Source: Winslowiella toletana
GTDB taxonomy: Bacteria > Pseudomonadota > Gammaproteobacteria > Enterobacterales > Enterobacteriaceae
DNA: 64,000 nt
Direction: 5' to 3'
Assembly (NCBI RefSeq): GCF_017875465.1
Contig: NZ_JAGGMQ010000001.1
Span: 4,340,001-4,404,000 of the forward strand
Shown: positions 1 to 8,449 of the stretch, one piece after another
Position numbering within the stretch: position 1 is the first letter of the stretch
Layout: each line of letters starts with the position of its first letter
Position numbers and translations under genes: made by a program
The notes under the pieces: generated by a model
What the model was told of the DNA's origin: nothing
The model's database searches: none
The model's input: only the letters and a program-made list of their open reading frames with translations

Positions 1-2
1 GG

Positions 3-350
3 TTCACTGGCACTGTTCGTATTGATCCCATGTTTGCTGCCGATAAAAACGCGCGAGCCAGTGCTGGCCATGTCACTTTTGAACCCGGAGCCCGCACAGC
101 ATGGCATACACACCCACTGGGCCAGCGCCTGATTGTAACGTCCGGCTTTGGTTACGTACAAACCTGGGGGGAGCCGGCACGCGAAATTCGTGCTGGCGAT
201 GTGGTCTGCATCCCGGCCGATGAAAAGCACTGGCATGGCGCCAGCGCGACTACCGCAATGACGCATATTGCCATTCAGGAAGCACAAGATGGCAGTGTTG
301 TTGAATGGCTGGAGAAAGTCTCTGACGAGCAATATGGAGAGACTGAATGA
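3..350 (+). CDS. Cupin domain protein, C-terminal part (cut by window start)
   Basis: The reading frame is open from base 3 and enters the window as FTGTVRIDP before the first internal ATG at 30, so the true start lies outside. The visible 115 residues form a small single-domain cupin: the metal-binding box [20 protein letters not shown] gives the His-x-His pair and Gln, and the second box carries [10 protein letters not shown]. This resembles the (R)-mandelonitrile-lyase-like/quercetinase-like cupins of about 130 residues that are often paired with dehydrogenases. Its stop overlaps (ATGA) the start of a decayed SDR, so the two were once a translationally coupled pair. Substrate unknown. Confidence 0.85.
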   Translation, partial: FTGTVRIDPMFAADKNARASAGHVTFEPGARTAWHTHPLGQRLIVTSGFGYVQTWGEPAREIRAGDVVCIPADEKHWHGASATTAMTHIAIQEAQDGSVVEWLEKVSDEQYGETE

Positions 351-546
351 GTCATAACATCACCGGCAACGTCGTTGTGATCACCGGTGCCAGCAGTGAG
401 TCGTATGTACCTTAAATGCAAAAGGCGCGACTGCAGTGCTGAGCGCCCGTTGTATAGATCAGTTTCGAGAAAATCTGGCAAGCACAGACATTGAATTAAT
501 GTTGCTGGTATACATACACGCTGAACAGTTCAGACATCGTGGGTGA
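347..546 (+). pseudogene. Decayed short-chain dehydrogenase (SDR) remnant
   Basis: The ATG at 347 overlaps the cupin stop and begins [17 protein letters not shown], the classical NAD(P)-binding start of an SDR. The frame then stops at 413-415. Homology appears to resume in another frame from about 412 (LNAKGATAVLSARCIDQF, compare the usual QGA-VVLGAR-R), which ends at a TGA at 544-546. A short internal deletion with frameshift plus loss of the remaining ~200 codons explains this. It is non-functional; only the first ~50 residues of a ~245-residue enzyme can be recognised. Confidence 0.7.
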
Positions 547-671
547 GCATTGTCTTTAGCTCACTGCGTTGTTCCTCAAGCTGAGTCAGAGAGCTGTTAA
601 GCTGATTTTGAGTTCCCGCCCCTTGATGTTTCAGGCATGCTATCGATACTCGGTTAACTGCTACCAACGGA

Positions 672-1124
672 ATGCTTATGGAATTCACTATCGGCAACAT
701 TCGCCCAGACAGTACCGGATTTCAGACATTAAAGTCGGAAAGCATTGCATCCGGGTTTAATATGCTAAGCAGACTGGAGGATAACTGGCTGACGAATAAA
801 AACCGCTTTGATAAACCGGGTGAAAAACTGCTTGGGGTGTTATCCGAAGGTCTGCTCGTGGGTGTCTGTGGACTGAACCGTGATCCATTTATGATTAACG
901 CCCGTGCAGGAAGAATAAGGCATCTGTATATAAGCAATCAGTGGAGGCGTATGCAGGCTGGCAGCCTGCTTTTAAGCGAAGTGGTAAAGGATTCAGCGCT
1001 TTGGTTTGATTTTCTTAATACCAATGCACCGCCTTCAGCTTTTATCTTCTACCAACGGGCTGGTTTTATTCCGTTCACTGGTTCCGCGAAGGTCACACAT
1101 CGTCTGCCCCTGACAAGTACGTAG
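672..1124 (+). CDS. GNAT-family N-acetyltransferase
   Basis: A 150-residue protein with the late part of a GNAT fold. The strand VGVCGLNRDPF is followed by a basic acetyl-CoA loop region, RHLYISNQWRRMQAGSLLLSEV (residues ~85-106), and a C-terminal FIFYQRAGF segment, the common SAxxFYxRxGF signature. The pyrophosphate-binding loop is atypical: the usual Q/RxxGxG/A reads RRMQAG, so activity is uncertain. Starts at 672 or two codons later (678) are both possible; no strong ribosome-binding site is visible. It is a single gene, not obviously in an operon; substrate unknown. Confidence 0.75.
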   Translation: MLMEFTIGNIRPDSTGFQTLKSESIASGFNMLSRLEDNWLTNKNRFDKPGEKLLGVLSEGLLVGVCGLNRDPFMINARAGRIRHLYISNQWRRMQAGSLLLSEVVKDSALWFDFLNTNAPPSAFIFYQRAGFIPFTGSAKVTHRLPLTST

Positions 1125-1253
1125 TGTTGCTTCCCATATTCTTACCAGTTCATACACAGCGCCCTCCATAAACCGCGTTACCATCACTCAGAGTGACGAA
1201 TAATTCATGATAAAAAGAGAACTGGCACAATTAAGCTGAAATCGGAGCAGATT

Positions 1254-1649
1254 TTGAGAACGCAGAAAAGGTGTATGGGATACGTTGCTATTGTTGTTGA
1301 TGATTACGACCGGGCGATTGAATATTACACGCAAAAACTCGGTTTCACCCTTATTGAAGATACCCCGCAGCCGGGGAAAAGATGGGTGGTAGTATCGCCA
1401 AATCCGGACAGTGACTGCAATCTTCTGTTAGCACGGGCGTCAAACGAAACACAACAAACGTTTATCGGCAATCAGTGCGGAGGGCGGGTGTTTCTCTTCC
1501 TGCAAACTGACGATTTCTGGCGAGATTATGAAGCCATGAAGTCTGCCGGCGTGCATTTTTGCGAGGACCCCAGGGATGAAGAGTACGGTAAGGTGGTGGT
1601 TTTCGAAGACCTGTACGGAAATCGCTGGGACTTATACCAGAACGCCTGA
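1254..1649 (+). CDS. VOC (glyoxalase/bleomycin-resistance fold) protein
   Basis: A 131-residue protein that spans one complete VOC domain: the first beta-alpha-beta-beta-beta module begins YVAIVVDDYDRAIEYYTQKLGF and the second ends with EDLYGNRWDLYQ. The metal-ligand Glu of the C-terminal strand is replaced in that final motif by Asp/Leu (WDLYQ), which is common in this subfamily. TTG at 1254 is taken as start because GGAG lies 8 bases upstream; an ATG seven codons in (GYVAIV) is the alternative. The family includes lyases, dioxygenases and sequestering proteins; the specific role is not deducible. Confidence 0.8.
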   Translation: MRTQKRCMGYVAIVVDDYDRAIEYYTQKLGFTLIEDTPQPGKRWVVVSPNPDSDCNLLLARASNETQQTFIGNQCGGRVFLFLQTDDFWRDYEAMKSAGVHFCEDPRDEEYGKVVVFEDLYGNRWDLYQNA

Positions 1650-1778
1650 ATCTTTCTTTTCTCAGCAGAATGGCGCTTAGCTATTTTCCAGCAACTGTGC
1701 ACGTTTTATGGTTATATCTGGCTACTGAGAATGCTGCATCGGCATCATATATAAGCCGCCAAACATACTGAAAATGAT

Positions 1779-2636
1779 ATGAATATTCGAGAAAAAATTG
1801 TCAGCCAGTTCAGCCTGTTGTCGCCAGAGTTACAGCGTGCCGCTGAGTTTTCACTGCAGCACGCCAATCAACTGGTCGTACTGTCAATGCGGGCATTTGC
1901 CGCAGAAGGCGGCGTTAAGCCTGCCACGCTGCTGCGACTGGCGCAGCGCCTTGGCTATAACGGCTGGGGGGAATTAAAAAGCGCCATGATTGACGATATT
2001 GGCCTGCGAAATGATACATATGTATCTAAAGCGGAAAAATTGATTGCTAAAAAGACACAGCCTGAGCTGTACGAAGAAGTCTTTCGGGCGCACCAGGCCA
2101 ACCTGGCGTTTACCCAGGCGGAAAATCAGCAGGCGATGCATCAGGCAGTAACACTGCTGGATGAGGCTGACAACGTCTATATCTGCGGTTTTCGCGCCAG
2201 CTTTCCTATTGCCTGGTCACTGTTTTATGTCTACCGGCTATTCAATCGTCAGGTTTCGTTGATTGATGGCCTGGCCAGTAATATTGAAGTCTTTACCCGT
2301 GAGTTAACTGGCAAAGATTGCGTATTGCTGACCAGCTTCGCCCCTTATTCGCGCGAATCACTGGATGTGCTGAATGCGGCAGCTCAGGCTGGCACACGTA
2401 TTATCGCCATTACCGATTCCCCGGTTTCACCGCTGGCGCAGACGGCGGATTGCACTTTGCTGTTCTCGATTGACAGCCCTTCATTTTTCCCTTCGGTGGT
2501 TTCCGGTATGGGGTTAGCGGAGTGTCTGATGGCGATGCTGGTGGCGCGCCATGGACGCGAAGCGGTCAGCAAAATTGAGAATGCGGAGCGTTATCTGATT
2601 GATTCAGGCGCATATGTTATCCCTGGAAAATCATGA
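1779..2636 (+). CDS. MurR/RpiR-family transcriptional regulator
   Basis: A 285-residue regulator. Residues ~1-77 form the RpiR helix-turn-helix (LRLAQRLGYNGWGELKSAM at the recognition region) and residues ~120-255 form a SIS sugar-isomerase-like effector domain (VYICGFRASFPIAWSLFYVY; later LLTSFAPYSRESLDVL). Members normally bind phosphosugars or related small molecules and regulate the adjacent genes. The next gene, on the same strand 130 bases away, is preceded by an imperfect palindrome (2701-2716) that is a reasonable operator for it. It therefore probably controls the aminotransferase/ABC/C45 cluster downstream. Confidence 0.9.
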   Translation: MNIREKIVSQFSLLSPELQRAAEFSLQHANQLVVLSMRAFAAEGGVKPATLLRLAQRLGYNGWGELKSAMIDDIGLRNDTYVSKAEKLIAKKTQPELYEEVFRAHQANLAFTQAENQQAMHQAVTLLDEADNVYICGFRASFPIAWSLFYVYRLFNRQVSLIDGLASNIEVFTRELTGKDCVLLTSFAPYSRESLDVLNAAAQAGTRIIAITDSPVSPLAQTADCTLLFSIDSPSFFPSVVSGMGLAECLMAMLVARHGREAVSKIENAERYLIDSGAYVIPGKS

Positions 2637-2700
2637 AAGATGATTCATTTGCTTCCATCATAAGAAAATGAAATGCATTTGAATCATATTTGCGTTGACG

Positions 2701-2716
2701 TCATTCAAATGAATCA
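2701..2716. promoter_or_regulatory. Candidate operator palindrome for the RpiR regulator
   Basis: TCATTCA-AA-TGAATCA: two 7-base arms matching at 6 of 7 positions around a 2-base centre, about 54 bases before the aminotransferase ATG. Related words occur just upstream (TGATTCATTT at 2641 and GCATTTGAATCA at 2675), so the 2641-2716 stretch looks like a multi-site control region. Binding by the RpiR protein is inference from adjacency. Confidence 0.45.
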
Positions 2717-2769
2717 TGCAAGATGCTCCCAATCGATCGCGTTAGCGTTTTCAGGAGCAGGAAAAGAGC

Positions 2770-4113
2770 ATGAGTCAGATCATTCACCGCAGCCTTCGTT
2801 CCACGCCAGTTGTGGCGGTGAGCGCGCAGGCAGCTTACATCACGGATGTCAGCGGTAAGCGTTATCTTGATGCCTGCGGGGGAGCTGCCGTCTCTTGCCT
2901 TGGGCATGGTCATCCCGAGGTGCTGGCAGCCATGCATCGTCAGATTGATCAACTGGCCTATGCGCATAGCAGCTTTTTTACCAGTGAAACCGTGGAACAG
3001 CTCGCCGCGCAACTGACCCGTACCGCACCTGGCGATCTGAATTATGCCTACTTCGTCTCCGGTGGTTCCGAAGCGGTCGAAACCGCTCTGAAACTGGCGC
3101 GCCAGTATTTTGTTGAGACTGGACAACCGGAGCGCACCACTTTTATTGCCCGCAAGCAGAGTTATCACGGCAACACCCTTGGCGCACTGGCAGTGGGGGG
3201 CAATGAATGGCGTCGCCGTCAGTTTGCTCCGTTGCTGATGGATGTGGTGCGCGTATCGGCGTGTAATGAGTATCGCGATCGCCGCGACGATGAAAGCCAG
3301 CAGCAATATACCCAGCGCCTGCTGAACGAACTGGAAGAGGCCATTCTGTCGGCAGGCCCGGAGACAATCATCGGCTTTTGTGCTGAAACCGTGGTCGGCG
3401 CCACCACTGGCGCCACGCCGCCAACACCGGGGTACTTTCAGGGCGTGCGCCATTTGTGTGACAAATACGGCATCCTGTATATCGCGGATGAGGTGATGTG
3501 CGGTATGGGGCGCACCGGCACCCTGCATGCATTTGAGCAGGATGGCGTAGTGCCGGATATTGTTACTATCGCCAAAGGCTTAGGCGGCGGTTATCAGCCG
3601 ATTGGCGCGGTGCTGGCGAGCGAAAAGATCGTGGCGGCGTTACAGGCGGGCAGTGGCCTGTTCCAGCACGGGCACACCTATATCTGCCATGCTACGGCGG
3701 CGGCGGCGGCACTGGCGGTGCAGCAAATTATTGCGCGCGATAACCTGCTGGAGCAGGTACAGCAGCAGGGAGCGTATCTGCATCAGATGCTGAATGACGT
3801 GCTGGGAGAACTGCCACATGTGGGCGACACGCGAGGGCGCGGCTTGTTCGCCGGCGTAGAGTTAGTGCAGGACAAAGCCAGCAAAACACCGTTCGATCCC
3901 GCACTGAAGTTACATGCCGCGATTAAAGCGCAATGTATGGAACGCGGGCTGATGGTCTATCCAATGGGCGGCACCGTAGACGGGCAATATGGCGATCATA
4001 TTCTGATTGCACCGCCGTTTATCGTCACCCGTCCGCAACTCGATTTTGTGGTGGATACCCTGCATCAGGTGATCAACACCGAAACGCGTAAGCTGGCGGG
4101 GCATCAGCCATGA
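2770..4113 (+). CDS. Class III PLP-dependent aminotransferase
   Basis: A 447-residue fold-type I aminotransferase of the ornithine/GABA/4-aminobutyrate group. PLP residues are visible: phosphate-binding SGGSEA (97-102), the aromatic stack motif SYHG (131-134), Asp in YIADEVMCG (D240, ring nitrogen) and the Schiff-base Lys269 in TIAKGLGGG. Such enzymes move an amino group from an omega-amino acid, polyamine or similar donor to pyruvate or 2-oxoglutarate. It is the first gene after the RpiR regulator, and its stop overlaps the next start (ATGA), so it is translationally coupled to the CMD-like gene. Substrate unknown. Confidence 0.92.
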   Translation: MSQIIHRSLRSTPVVAVSAQAAYITDVSGKRYLDACGGAAVSCLGHGHPEVLAAMHRQIDQLAYAHSSFFTSETVEQLAAQLTRTAPGDLNYAYFVSGGSEAVETALKLARQYFVETGQPERTTFIARKQSYHGNTLGALAVGGNEWRRRQFAPLLMDVVRVSACNEYRDRRDDESQQQYTQRLLNELEEAILSAGPETIIGFCAETVVGATTGATPPTPGYFQGVRHLCDKYGILYIADEVMCGMGRTGTLHAFEQDGVVPDIVTIAKGLGGGYQPIGAVLASEKIVAALQAGSGLFQHGHTYICHATAAAAALAVQQIIARDNLLEQVQQQGAYLHQMLNDVLGELPHVGDTRGRGLFAGVELVQDKASKTPFDPALKLHAAIKAQCMERGLMVYPMGGTVDGQYGDHILIAPPFIVTRPQLDFVVDTLHQVINTETRKLAGHQP

Positions 4114-4661
4114 ACCGTTTACCGCCGCTTGCAGAACATCAATGGAGCGATGAACAACGCCAGCTGGCAGAAGAGATCATTAATGGGCCACGCGGCGCAT
4201 TGTTGCCGCCTTTTGAACCACTGCTGCGCAGCCCGGAGCTGATGGCTCATGCACAGCGTATGGGAGAATATCTGCGCTATCGTAGCGCCCTGGGGCAACG
4301 TCTGTCGGAACTGGCGATTCTGCTCACCGCCCGACACTGGTCGCAGCCAGTGGAATGGGCGATTCACGCCTCTGTCGCGCGTGAAAAAGGGATCTCTGCC
4401 AGCGCGGTGCAGGCAATCAATGAACAGCGCCGGCCCGAAGATTTGCAGGATGATGAGTGGGTGGTTTATCACTTCTGCCAGCAGCTGCATCAGCAGAAAA
4501 AAGTGAATGACGACACCTGGCAACAGGCCATTACGCTATGGGGCGAAAAAGGTGTGGTCGATCTGATGGGTATTAATGGTTATTACAGCTTTCTTTCAAT
4601 GATAATGAACGGTGCGCAGACGCCGGTACCCGAAACCCGGGATTTTATTATCCCTGCATAA
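4110..4661 (+). CDS. Carboxymuconolactone decarboxylase-like (AhpD-fold) protein
   Basis: A 183-residue all-helical protein with the CMD signature LSELAILLTARHWSQPVEWAIH..A (about 64-90), the ExxxH segment of the family. It lacks the CxxC pair of the peroxidase-type AhpD members, so a hydrolytic/decarboxylase-like role or simple binding is more likely than alkyl-hydroperoxide reduction. It overlaps the aminotransferase stop by four bases, so the two proteins are probably made in equal amounts and act on the same substrate. Family assignment is firm, reaction unknown. Confidence 0.85.
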   Translation: MNRLPPLAEHQWSDEQRQLAEEIINGPRGALLPPFEPLLRSPELMAHAQRMGEYLRYRSALGQRLSELAILLTARHWSQPVEWAIHASVAREKGISASAVQAINEQRRPEDLQDDEWVVYHFCQQLHQQKKVNDDTWQQAITLWGEKGVVDLMGINGYYSFLSMIMNGAQTPVPETRDFIIPA

Positions 4662-4812
4662 GCAGTTCGCTAAAAAATAAGCGCAGGCAGATGCCACCTT
4701 TGCTATGCGCATATTTTTCGTGCTGAATATCATTTATTTTAAATAGCGGCCAATTATTTATTGTGCTGCGCGAATGCTACTGCCTGCTATTTCACTGACG
4801 CTGAGGGTTGTT

Positions 4813-5565
4813 ATGTCTGCATTTTTTTCTAAATTAAAAGTTACACTGGCGCTGGTTGCCTGTTCGGCGAGTTTTGTCGCTATGGCCCAGGATAAATTAG
4901 TGGTTGGCGTTGATACCGCATTTGTACCGTTTGAATTTAAACAAGGTGATAAATATGTCGGTTTTGATATCGACTTATGGGATGCCATTGCGCAGAAAAT
5001 GGATGTCAGCTATGAATTACGTCCGATGGATTTTGGTGGTTTAATTCCAGGCCTGCAATCACGCAATCTGGATGTGGCGATGGCAGGAATTACTATCACC
5101 GATGCCAGAAAGCAGGCGGTCGATTTCAGCGATGGGTATTACAATGCTGACCTGTTAATGGCGGTGAAAAACGGTGATAACACCATTACCAAATTTAGCG
5201 ATCTTGCCGGTAAAAAAGTAGGGCTGAAGCAGGGCACTGCTGCCGCCAGCTTTATGAAAGCAAAATATAAAGCAGACTACATTGAGTTCCCGAATATCGA
5301 TAATGCCTATCTCGATCTGCAGGCGGGTAATCTGGATGCTGTGGTACATGATTCGCCAAACGTGCTGTACTACGTGAAAATTGCGGGAGATGGCAAAGTG
5401 AAATCTACCGGTGAAACCGACAGCATTTTGCCACAGCAGTATGGCTTTGCCCTGCAGAAAAACAGCAGCTGGACGCCGAAAGTCGATGCTGCGCTGAAAG
5501 CATTACGTGCCGATGGTACTTATAACAAACTTTATGTGAAATGGTTTGATAAGCAACCTAAATAA
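4813..5565 (+). CDS. GlnH-like periplasmic amino-acid-binding protein
   Basis: A type II periplasmic binding protein (SBP_bac_3) of 250 residues. The ATG at 4813 is chosen over an upstream frame extension because GAGGG lies 5 bases before it and it begins a normal signal peptide cut after AMA (residue ~25). The mature protein follows E. coli GlnH almost motif by motif: DTAFVPFEFKQGDKYVGFDIDLWDAIA, MAGITITDARKQAVDFSDGYY, FPNIDNAY and DGTYNKLYVKWF. Glutamine or a closely related polar amino acid is the expected ligand. Context with an aminotransferase and a C45 acyltransferase suggests it may instead serve a modified amino acid. Confidence 0.9.
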   Translation: MSAFFSKLKVTLALVACSASFVAMAQDKLVVGVDTAFVPFEFKQGDKYVGFDIDLWDAIAQKMDVSYELRPMDFGGLIPGLQSRNLDVAMAGITITDARKQAVDFSDGYYNADLLMAVKNGDNTITKFSDLAGKKVGLKQGTAAASFMKAKYKADYIEFPNIDNAYLDLQAGNLDAVVHDSPNVLYYVKIAGDGKVKSTGETDSILPQQYGFALQKNSSWTPKVDAALKALRADGTYNKLYVKWFDKQPK

Positions 5566-5571
5566 TCCCTT

Positions 5572-5593
5572 CAGGCCGGTGAAAACCGGCCTG
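5572..5593 (+). promoter_or_regulatory. Intercistronic stem-loop with GNRA tetraloop
   Basis: CAGGCCGGT-GAAA-ACCGGCCTG: a perfect 9-bp stem closed by a GAAA tetraloop, 6 bases after the binding-protein stop and 24 before the permease start, without a U-run. Hairpins in this place in binding-protein operons typically protect the upstream mRNA and lower downstream expression, giving excess periplasmic protein over membrane components; that role is inferred here. Confidence 0.7.
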
Positions 5594-5616
5594 AATTAAG
5601 GCAATCTGGTCGATAT

Positions 5617-6273
5617 ATGAATTTCGAAACAAAATATATATGGGAATCCCTGCCACTATTATTACAGGGGTTGCAACTGACGCTAATCATCTCACTGGCA
5701 GGTTTGTTGGGCGGCTTTACCATTGGCCTGCTGGCAGGCACCTGCCGCGCACTTGGCGGCAAGATAACGAAGACGATATCGCTTATTTTCGTTGAACTTA
5801 TCCGTGGTACGCCAATTATGGTACAGGTGATGTTTATTTACTTCGCTTTACCCATGGTGCTGCCGATTCGTATTGATCCGGTTACCGCAGCAATTGTTAC
5901 CATTATTATCAACTCAGGCGCCTATATTGCAGAAATCACCCGTGGCGCCATTCTGTCAATCAATAAAGGCTTTAAAGAAGCGAGCCTGGCGATGGGCTTG
6001 TCCCAGCGCAGTACGCTGTGGTTCGTCATAATGCCGCTGGCGCTACGCCGGATGATCCCGGCACTGGGCAACCAATGGATCATCAGCATTAAAGACACCT
6101 CACTGTTTATCGTGATAGGCGTGGCTGAATTAACGCGTCAGGGGCAGGAAATTATCGCCGGAAACTTCCGTGCGCTGGAAGTGTGGACCGCAGTGGCGCT
6201 GATTTACCTGCTGGTAACGCTGTGCCTGAGCTTCCTGCTGAAGCAACTGGAAAAAAGGATCCATATTTTATGA
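5617..6273 (+). CDS. GlnP-like amino-acid ABC transporter permease
   Basis: A 218-residue HisMQ-type inner-membrane permease with about five transmembrane helices. It contains the family's signature blocks [20 protein letters not shown] (about 67-86), [14 protein letters not shown] and the EAA loop [10 protein letters not shown]...[17 protein letters not shown] that contacts the ATPase. Length and order match E. coli GlnP (219 aa). It overlaps the ATPase gene by four bases. Like GlnP it probably forms a homodimer within the importer. Confidence 0.92.
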   Translation: MNFETKYIWESLPLLLQGLQLTLIISLAGLLGGFTIGLLAGTCRALGGKITKTISLIFVELIRGTPIMVQVMFIYFALPMVLPIRIDPVTAAIVTIIINSGAYIAEITRGAILSINKGFKEASLAMGLSQRSTLWFVIMPLALRRMIPALGNQWIISIKDTSLFIVIGVAELTRQGQEIIAGNFRALEVWTAVALIYLLVTLCLSFLLKQLEKRIHIL

Positions 6274-6998
6274 GCATGGTTGAATTTAATGCGGTTTCTA
6301 AGCATTTTGGCGCCACCCAGGTGCTGCATAATATTAATTTGAAAATTGATGCTGGCGAAGTGGTCGTGATTATTGGTCCGTCGGGATCGGGAAAATCTAC
6401 GCTGTTACGCTGTATTAATAAGCTGGAAGAGATTTCATCAGGCACTCTGCTGGTCGCTGGAATGCATATCACCGATCCACACGCCAATGAATGCGATATC
6501 CGTCGCGAAGCAGGTATGGTGTTTCAGCAGTTTCATCTGTTCCCGCACCTGACGGCGCTGGAAAATGTGATGTTCGGCCCGATTCGCGTACGCAAGCAGA
6601 GCAAAGCGGCAGCGCGTGAGCAGGCGCTGGTGCTGCTGGAGCGTGTTGGCCTGCGTGAAGGCGCTAATTACTATCCTGCGGCGCTTTCTGGCGGACAGCA
6701 GCAGCGCGTTGCCATTGCCCGCGCGTTGGCCGTGAAGCCGAAAATGATGTTGTTTGATGAGCCAACTTCGGCGCTCGATCCAGAGTTGCGTCATGAAGTG
6801 TTAAAGGTGATGCGCTCGCTGGCGGAGGAAGGGATGACGATGGTGATCGTTACTCATGAGATTGGCTTTGCCCGTGACGTTGCATCGCGACTGATTTTTA
6901 TTGATGGCGGCACTATTGCTGAAGATGGCCAACCTGATATTCTGCTCAATGCCAGCAGCAATCCGCGTCTGAAAGCGTTTTTACAGCATGTTTCCTGA
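6270..6998 (+). CDS. GlnQ-like amino-acid ABC transporter ATPase
   Basis: A 242-residue ABC ATPase starting at the ATG that overlaps the permease stop (ATGA); an upstream extension of the frame lies inside the permease and is rejected. Walker [10 protein letters not shown] (36-44), Q-loop [17 protein letters not shown], signature [15 protein letters not shown], Walker [15 protein letters not shown] and the switch His in VTHEIGFA are all intact. Similarity to GlnQ runs the full length. With the binding protein and permease it completes a polar amino-acid importer. Confidence 0.93.
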   Translation: MSMVEFNAVSKHFGATQVLHNINLKIDAGEVVVIIGPSGSGKSTLLRCINKLEEISSGTLLVAGMHITDPHANECDIRREAGMVFQQFHLFPHLTALENVMFGPIRVRKQSKAAAREQALVLLERVGLREGANYYPAALSGGQQQRVAIARALAVKPKMMLFDEPTSALDPELRHEVLKVMRSLAEEGMTMVIVTHEIGFARDVASRLIFIDGGTIAEDGQPDILLNASSNPRLKAFLQHVS

Positions 6999-7019
6999 GC
7001 ACAAGTGAATAATAACTCC

Positions 7020-8039
7020 ATGAAAAAAATCACAATCAATGGTTCCGCTTTTGCCATCGGCCAGCGTCTGGGTGAGTTTGGCCGCGATGCCTGGCATCAG
7101 AAGCTGACGAAAACCCGCTTGTGGCAAACCGTGGTCGCCATGCAGGCATCTGAACAGTTGCAGACGATGCGCGCGGCGGTTATCGCGCAATATCCGCTGA
7201 TCTGGCAGGAGCTGGAGGGAATGGCGCTGGGTCTGGAAGCCCCGGTTAACGAAGTCTTTGCCTGGAACTGCCGTGGCGATTTGCTGCGTTCCACCTCGGA
7301 TGGTTGCACCACGGTCGCGGGCAGCACCGTGACAGGCGAATTAATTATCGCCCATAACGAAGATGGCTTTCCGCAGCTGCGTGATGATTGCGCACTGGTC
7401 AGCATTATGCAGGACGAAGGCGTGGGCTTTACCAGCTTCGTCTATCCTGGCTCGATACCCGGTCATACCTTTGCCGTCAATGAGAAGGGGATCGTTAATA
7501 CCGTGAATAACATTCGTGCGCTGCACCGCCCGGCAGGCTTTCCTCGCCAGGTACTGGCCCGTGCCGCGCTCAATGCCAGTACGCTGGACGAAGCAGTGCT
7601 GCAATTGAAGAACCACGCGCGCGCTGGTGCTTTTCACCATACGCTGGGGCAAACAGGCGACAACCGTCTGTTCAGTGTGGAAGCCACCGGTTCAGGCTGT
7701 TCTGTGGTTGAGGTAAAGGCCACCATGGGCCATGCCAATCATCTTATTCATCCGGCGATGGCCGATGTGCAGCAGGTGGTGACAGGCAGTTCTGCTTCGC
7801 GGCAGGCAAAACTGGAAACATTACTGACCAGCCATCAGCGATTAAGTACTGAAGCGGCTAAAACCATTTTATCCGATCAGAGTAATGAGGCACTGCCCAT
7901 TTATCGCCTATCCCCGGAAGATCCGGACGATGAAAATACGCTGGCAACCGCGGTGTTCACCCTGAATACCCGGCGGATTGAGTGGCAGATTTATGGGACT
8001 GACCGTCATAAGGCCGTTCACGAGGGAAGTTTTAGCTAA
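7020..8039 (+). CDS. C45-family (AT-like) N-terminal nucleophile acyltransferase/amidase
   Basis: A 339-residue protein of the peptidase C45 / acyl-CoA:6-aminopenicillanate acyltransferase family. The key feature is STSDGCTTVAG: a Gly-Cys pair at residues 95-96 where the precursor self-cleaves so that Cys96 becomes the N-terminal nucleophile. It is followed by the conserved AHNEDG and the FAVNEKGIVNTVNNIR block. A GTG five codons upstream (7005) is an alternative start. It sits 21 bases after the ATPase, in the same operon. Family members hydrolyse or transfer acyl groups on amines and amino acids; here a role in deacylating an imported N-acyl compound is plausible but inferred. Confidence 0.85.
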   Translation: MKKITINGSAFAIGQRLGEFGRDAWHQKLTKTRLWQTVVAMQASEQLQTMRAAVIAQYPLIWQELEGMALGLEAPVNEVFAWNCRGDLLRSTSDGCTTVAGSTVTGELIIAHNEDGFPQLRDDCALVSIMQDEGVGFTSFVYPGSIPGHTFAVNEKGIVNTVNNIRALHRPAGFPRQVLARAALNASTLDEAVLQLKNHARAGAFHHTLGQTGDNRLFSVEATGSGCSVVEVKATMGHANHLIHPAMADVQQVVTGSSASRQAKLETLLTSHQRLSTEAAKTILSDQSNEALPIYRLSPEDPDDENTLATAVFTLNTRRIEWQIYGTDRHKAVHEGSFS

Positions 8040-8062
8040 TATACCGTTAACACAGGATGTGA

Positions 8063-8341
8063 ATGATGGCAGATAAAGTGACTTTTAACCTCAGTTACAA
8101 TGAGCTGATCTTCTTAATGGAAGATATGATACTGGACTGTCTTGACCAGATAAGGACCGGGCAGCCGGATCCGCATCTTTGGATGGAGAGGGCGCATACG
8201 ACCAGAGATGTCTGGTACTCACTGGCGTGCGCTGGCGGCTTTCAGGAGGATATGGTGGAAGCCGACTATCTGCGCTTGCTGGCTATGACTGATGGTACAA
8301 AGCCGCATGATGGATCTGACGAAGATGGCGGGTCGATATAG
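8063..8341 (+). CDS. Hypothetical 92-residue acidic protein
   Basis: A small protein that I do not recognise. It begins 23 bases after the C45 gene, with GGATG upstream of tandem ATGs (8063, 8066), and ends before a terminator (8373-8399), so it looks like the last gene of the RpiR-controlled operon. It has no signal peptide or membrane segment and is acidic, with an Asp/Glu/Gly-rich tail (DGSDEDGGSI). Two predicted helices (NELIFLMEDMILDCLDQI and EADYLRLLAM) suggest a small helical partner or immunity/accessory protein; no function is assigned. Confidence 0.6.
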   Translation: MMADKVTFNLSYNELIFLMEDMILDCLDQIRTGQPDPHLWMERAHTTRDVWYSLACAGGFQEDMVEADYLRLLAMTDGTKPHDGSDEDGGSI

Positions 8342-8372
8342 GGAAATGATGATTGCCTGAAAGCTAAATCAT

Positions 8373-8399
8373 AAGTGCCTCATAATCGAGACACTTTTT
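8373..8399 (+). terminator. Rho-independent terminator after the RpiR-controlled operon
   Basis: AAGTG-C-CTC loop ATAATC GAG-A-CACTT followed by five T: an 8-bp stem with one internal mismatch, 31 bases after the 92-aa ORF. Confidence 0.65.
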
Positions 8400-8449
8400 G
8401 AAATCAGCACTCTGTTGCTTCGCCATTGTACCCGGCTGGCGGCGGAACA

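Noticed and set aside
2701..3528. A 275-codon minus-strand frame opposite the aminotransferase
   Set aside because: Lies wholly against the aminotransferase, whose catalytic motifs are intact; no family resemblance.
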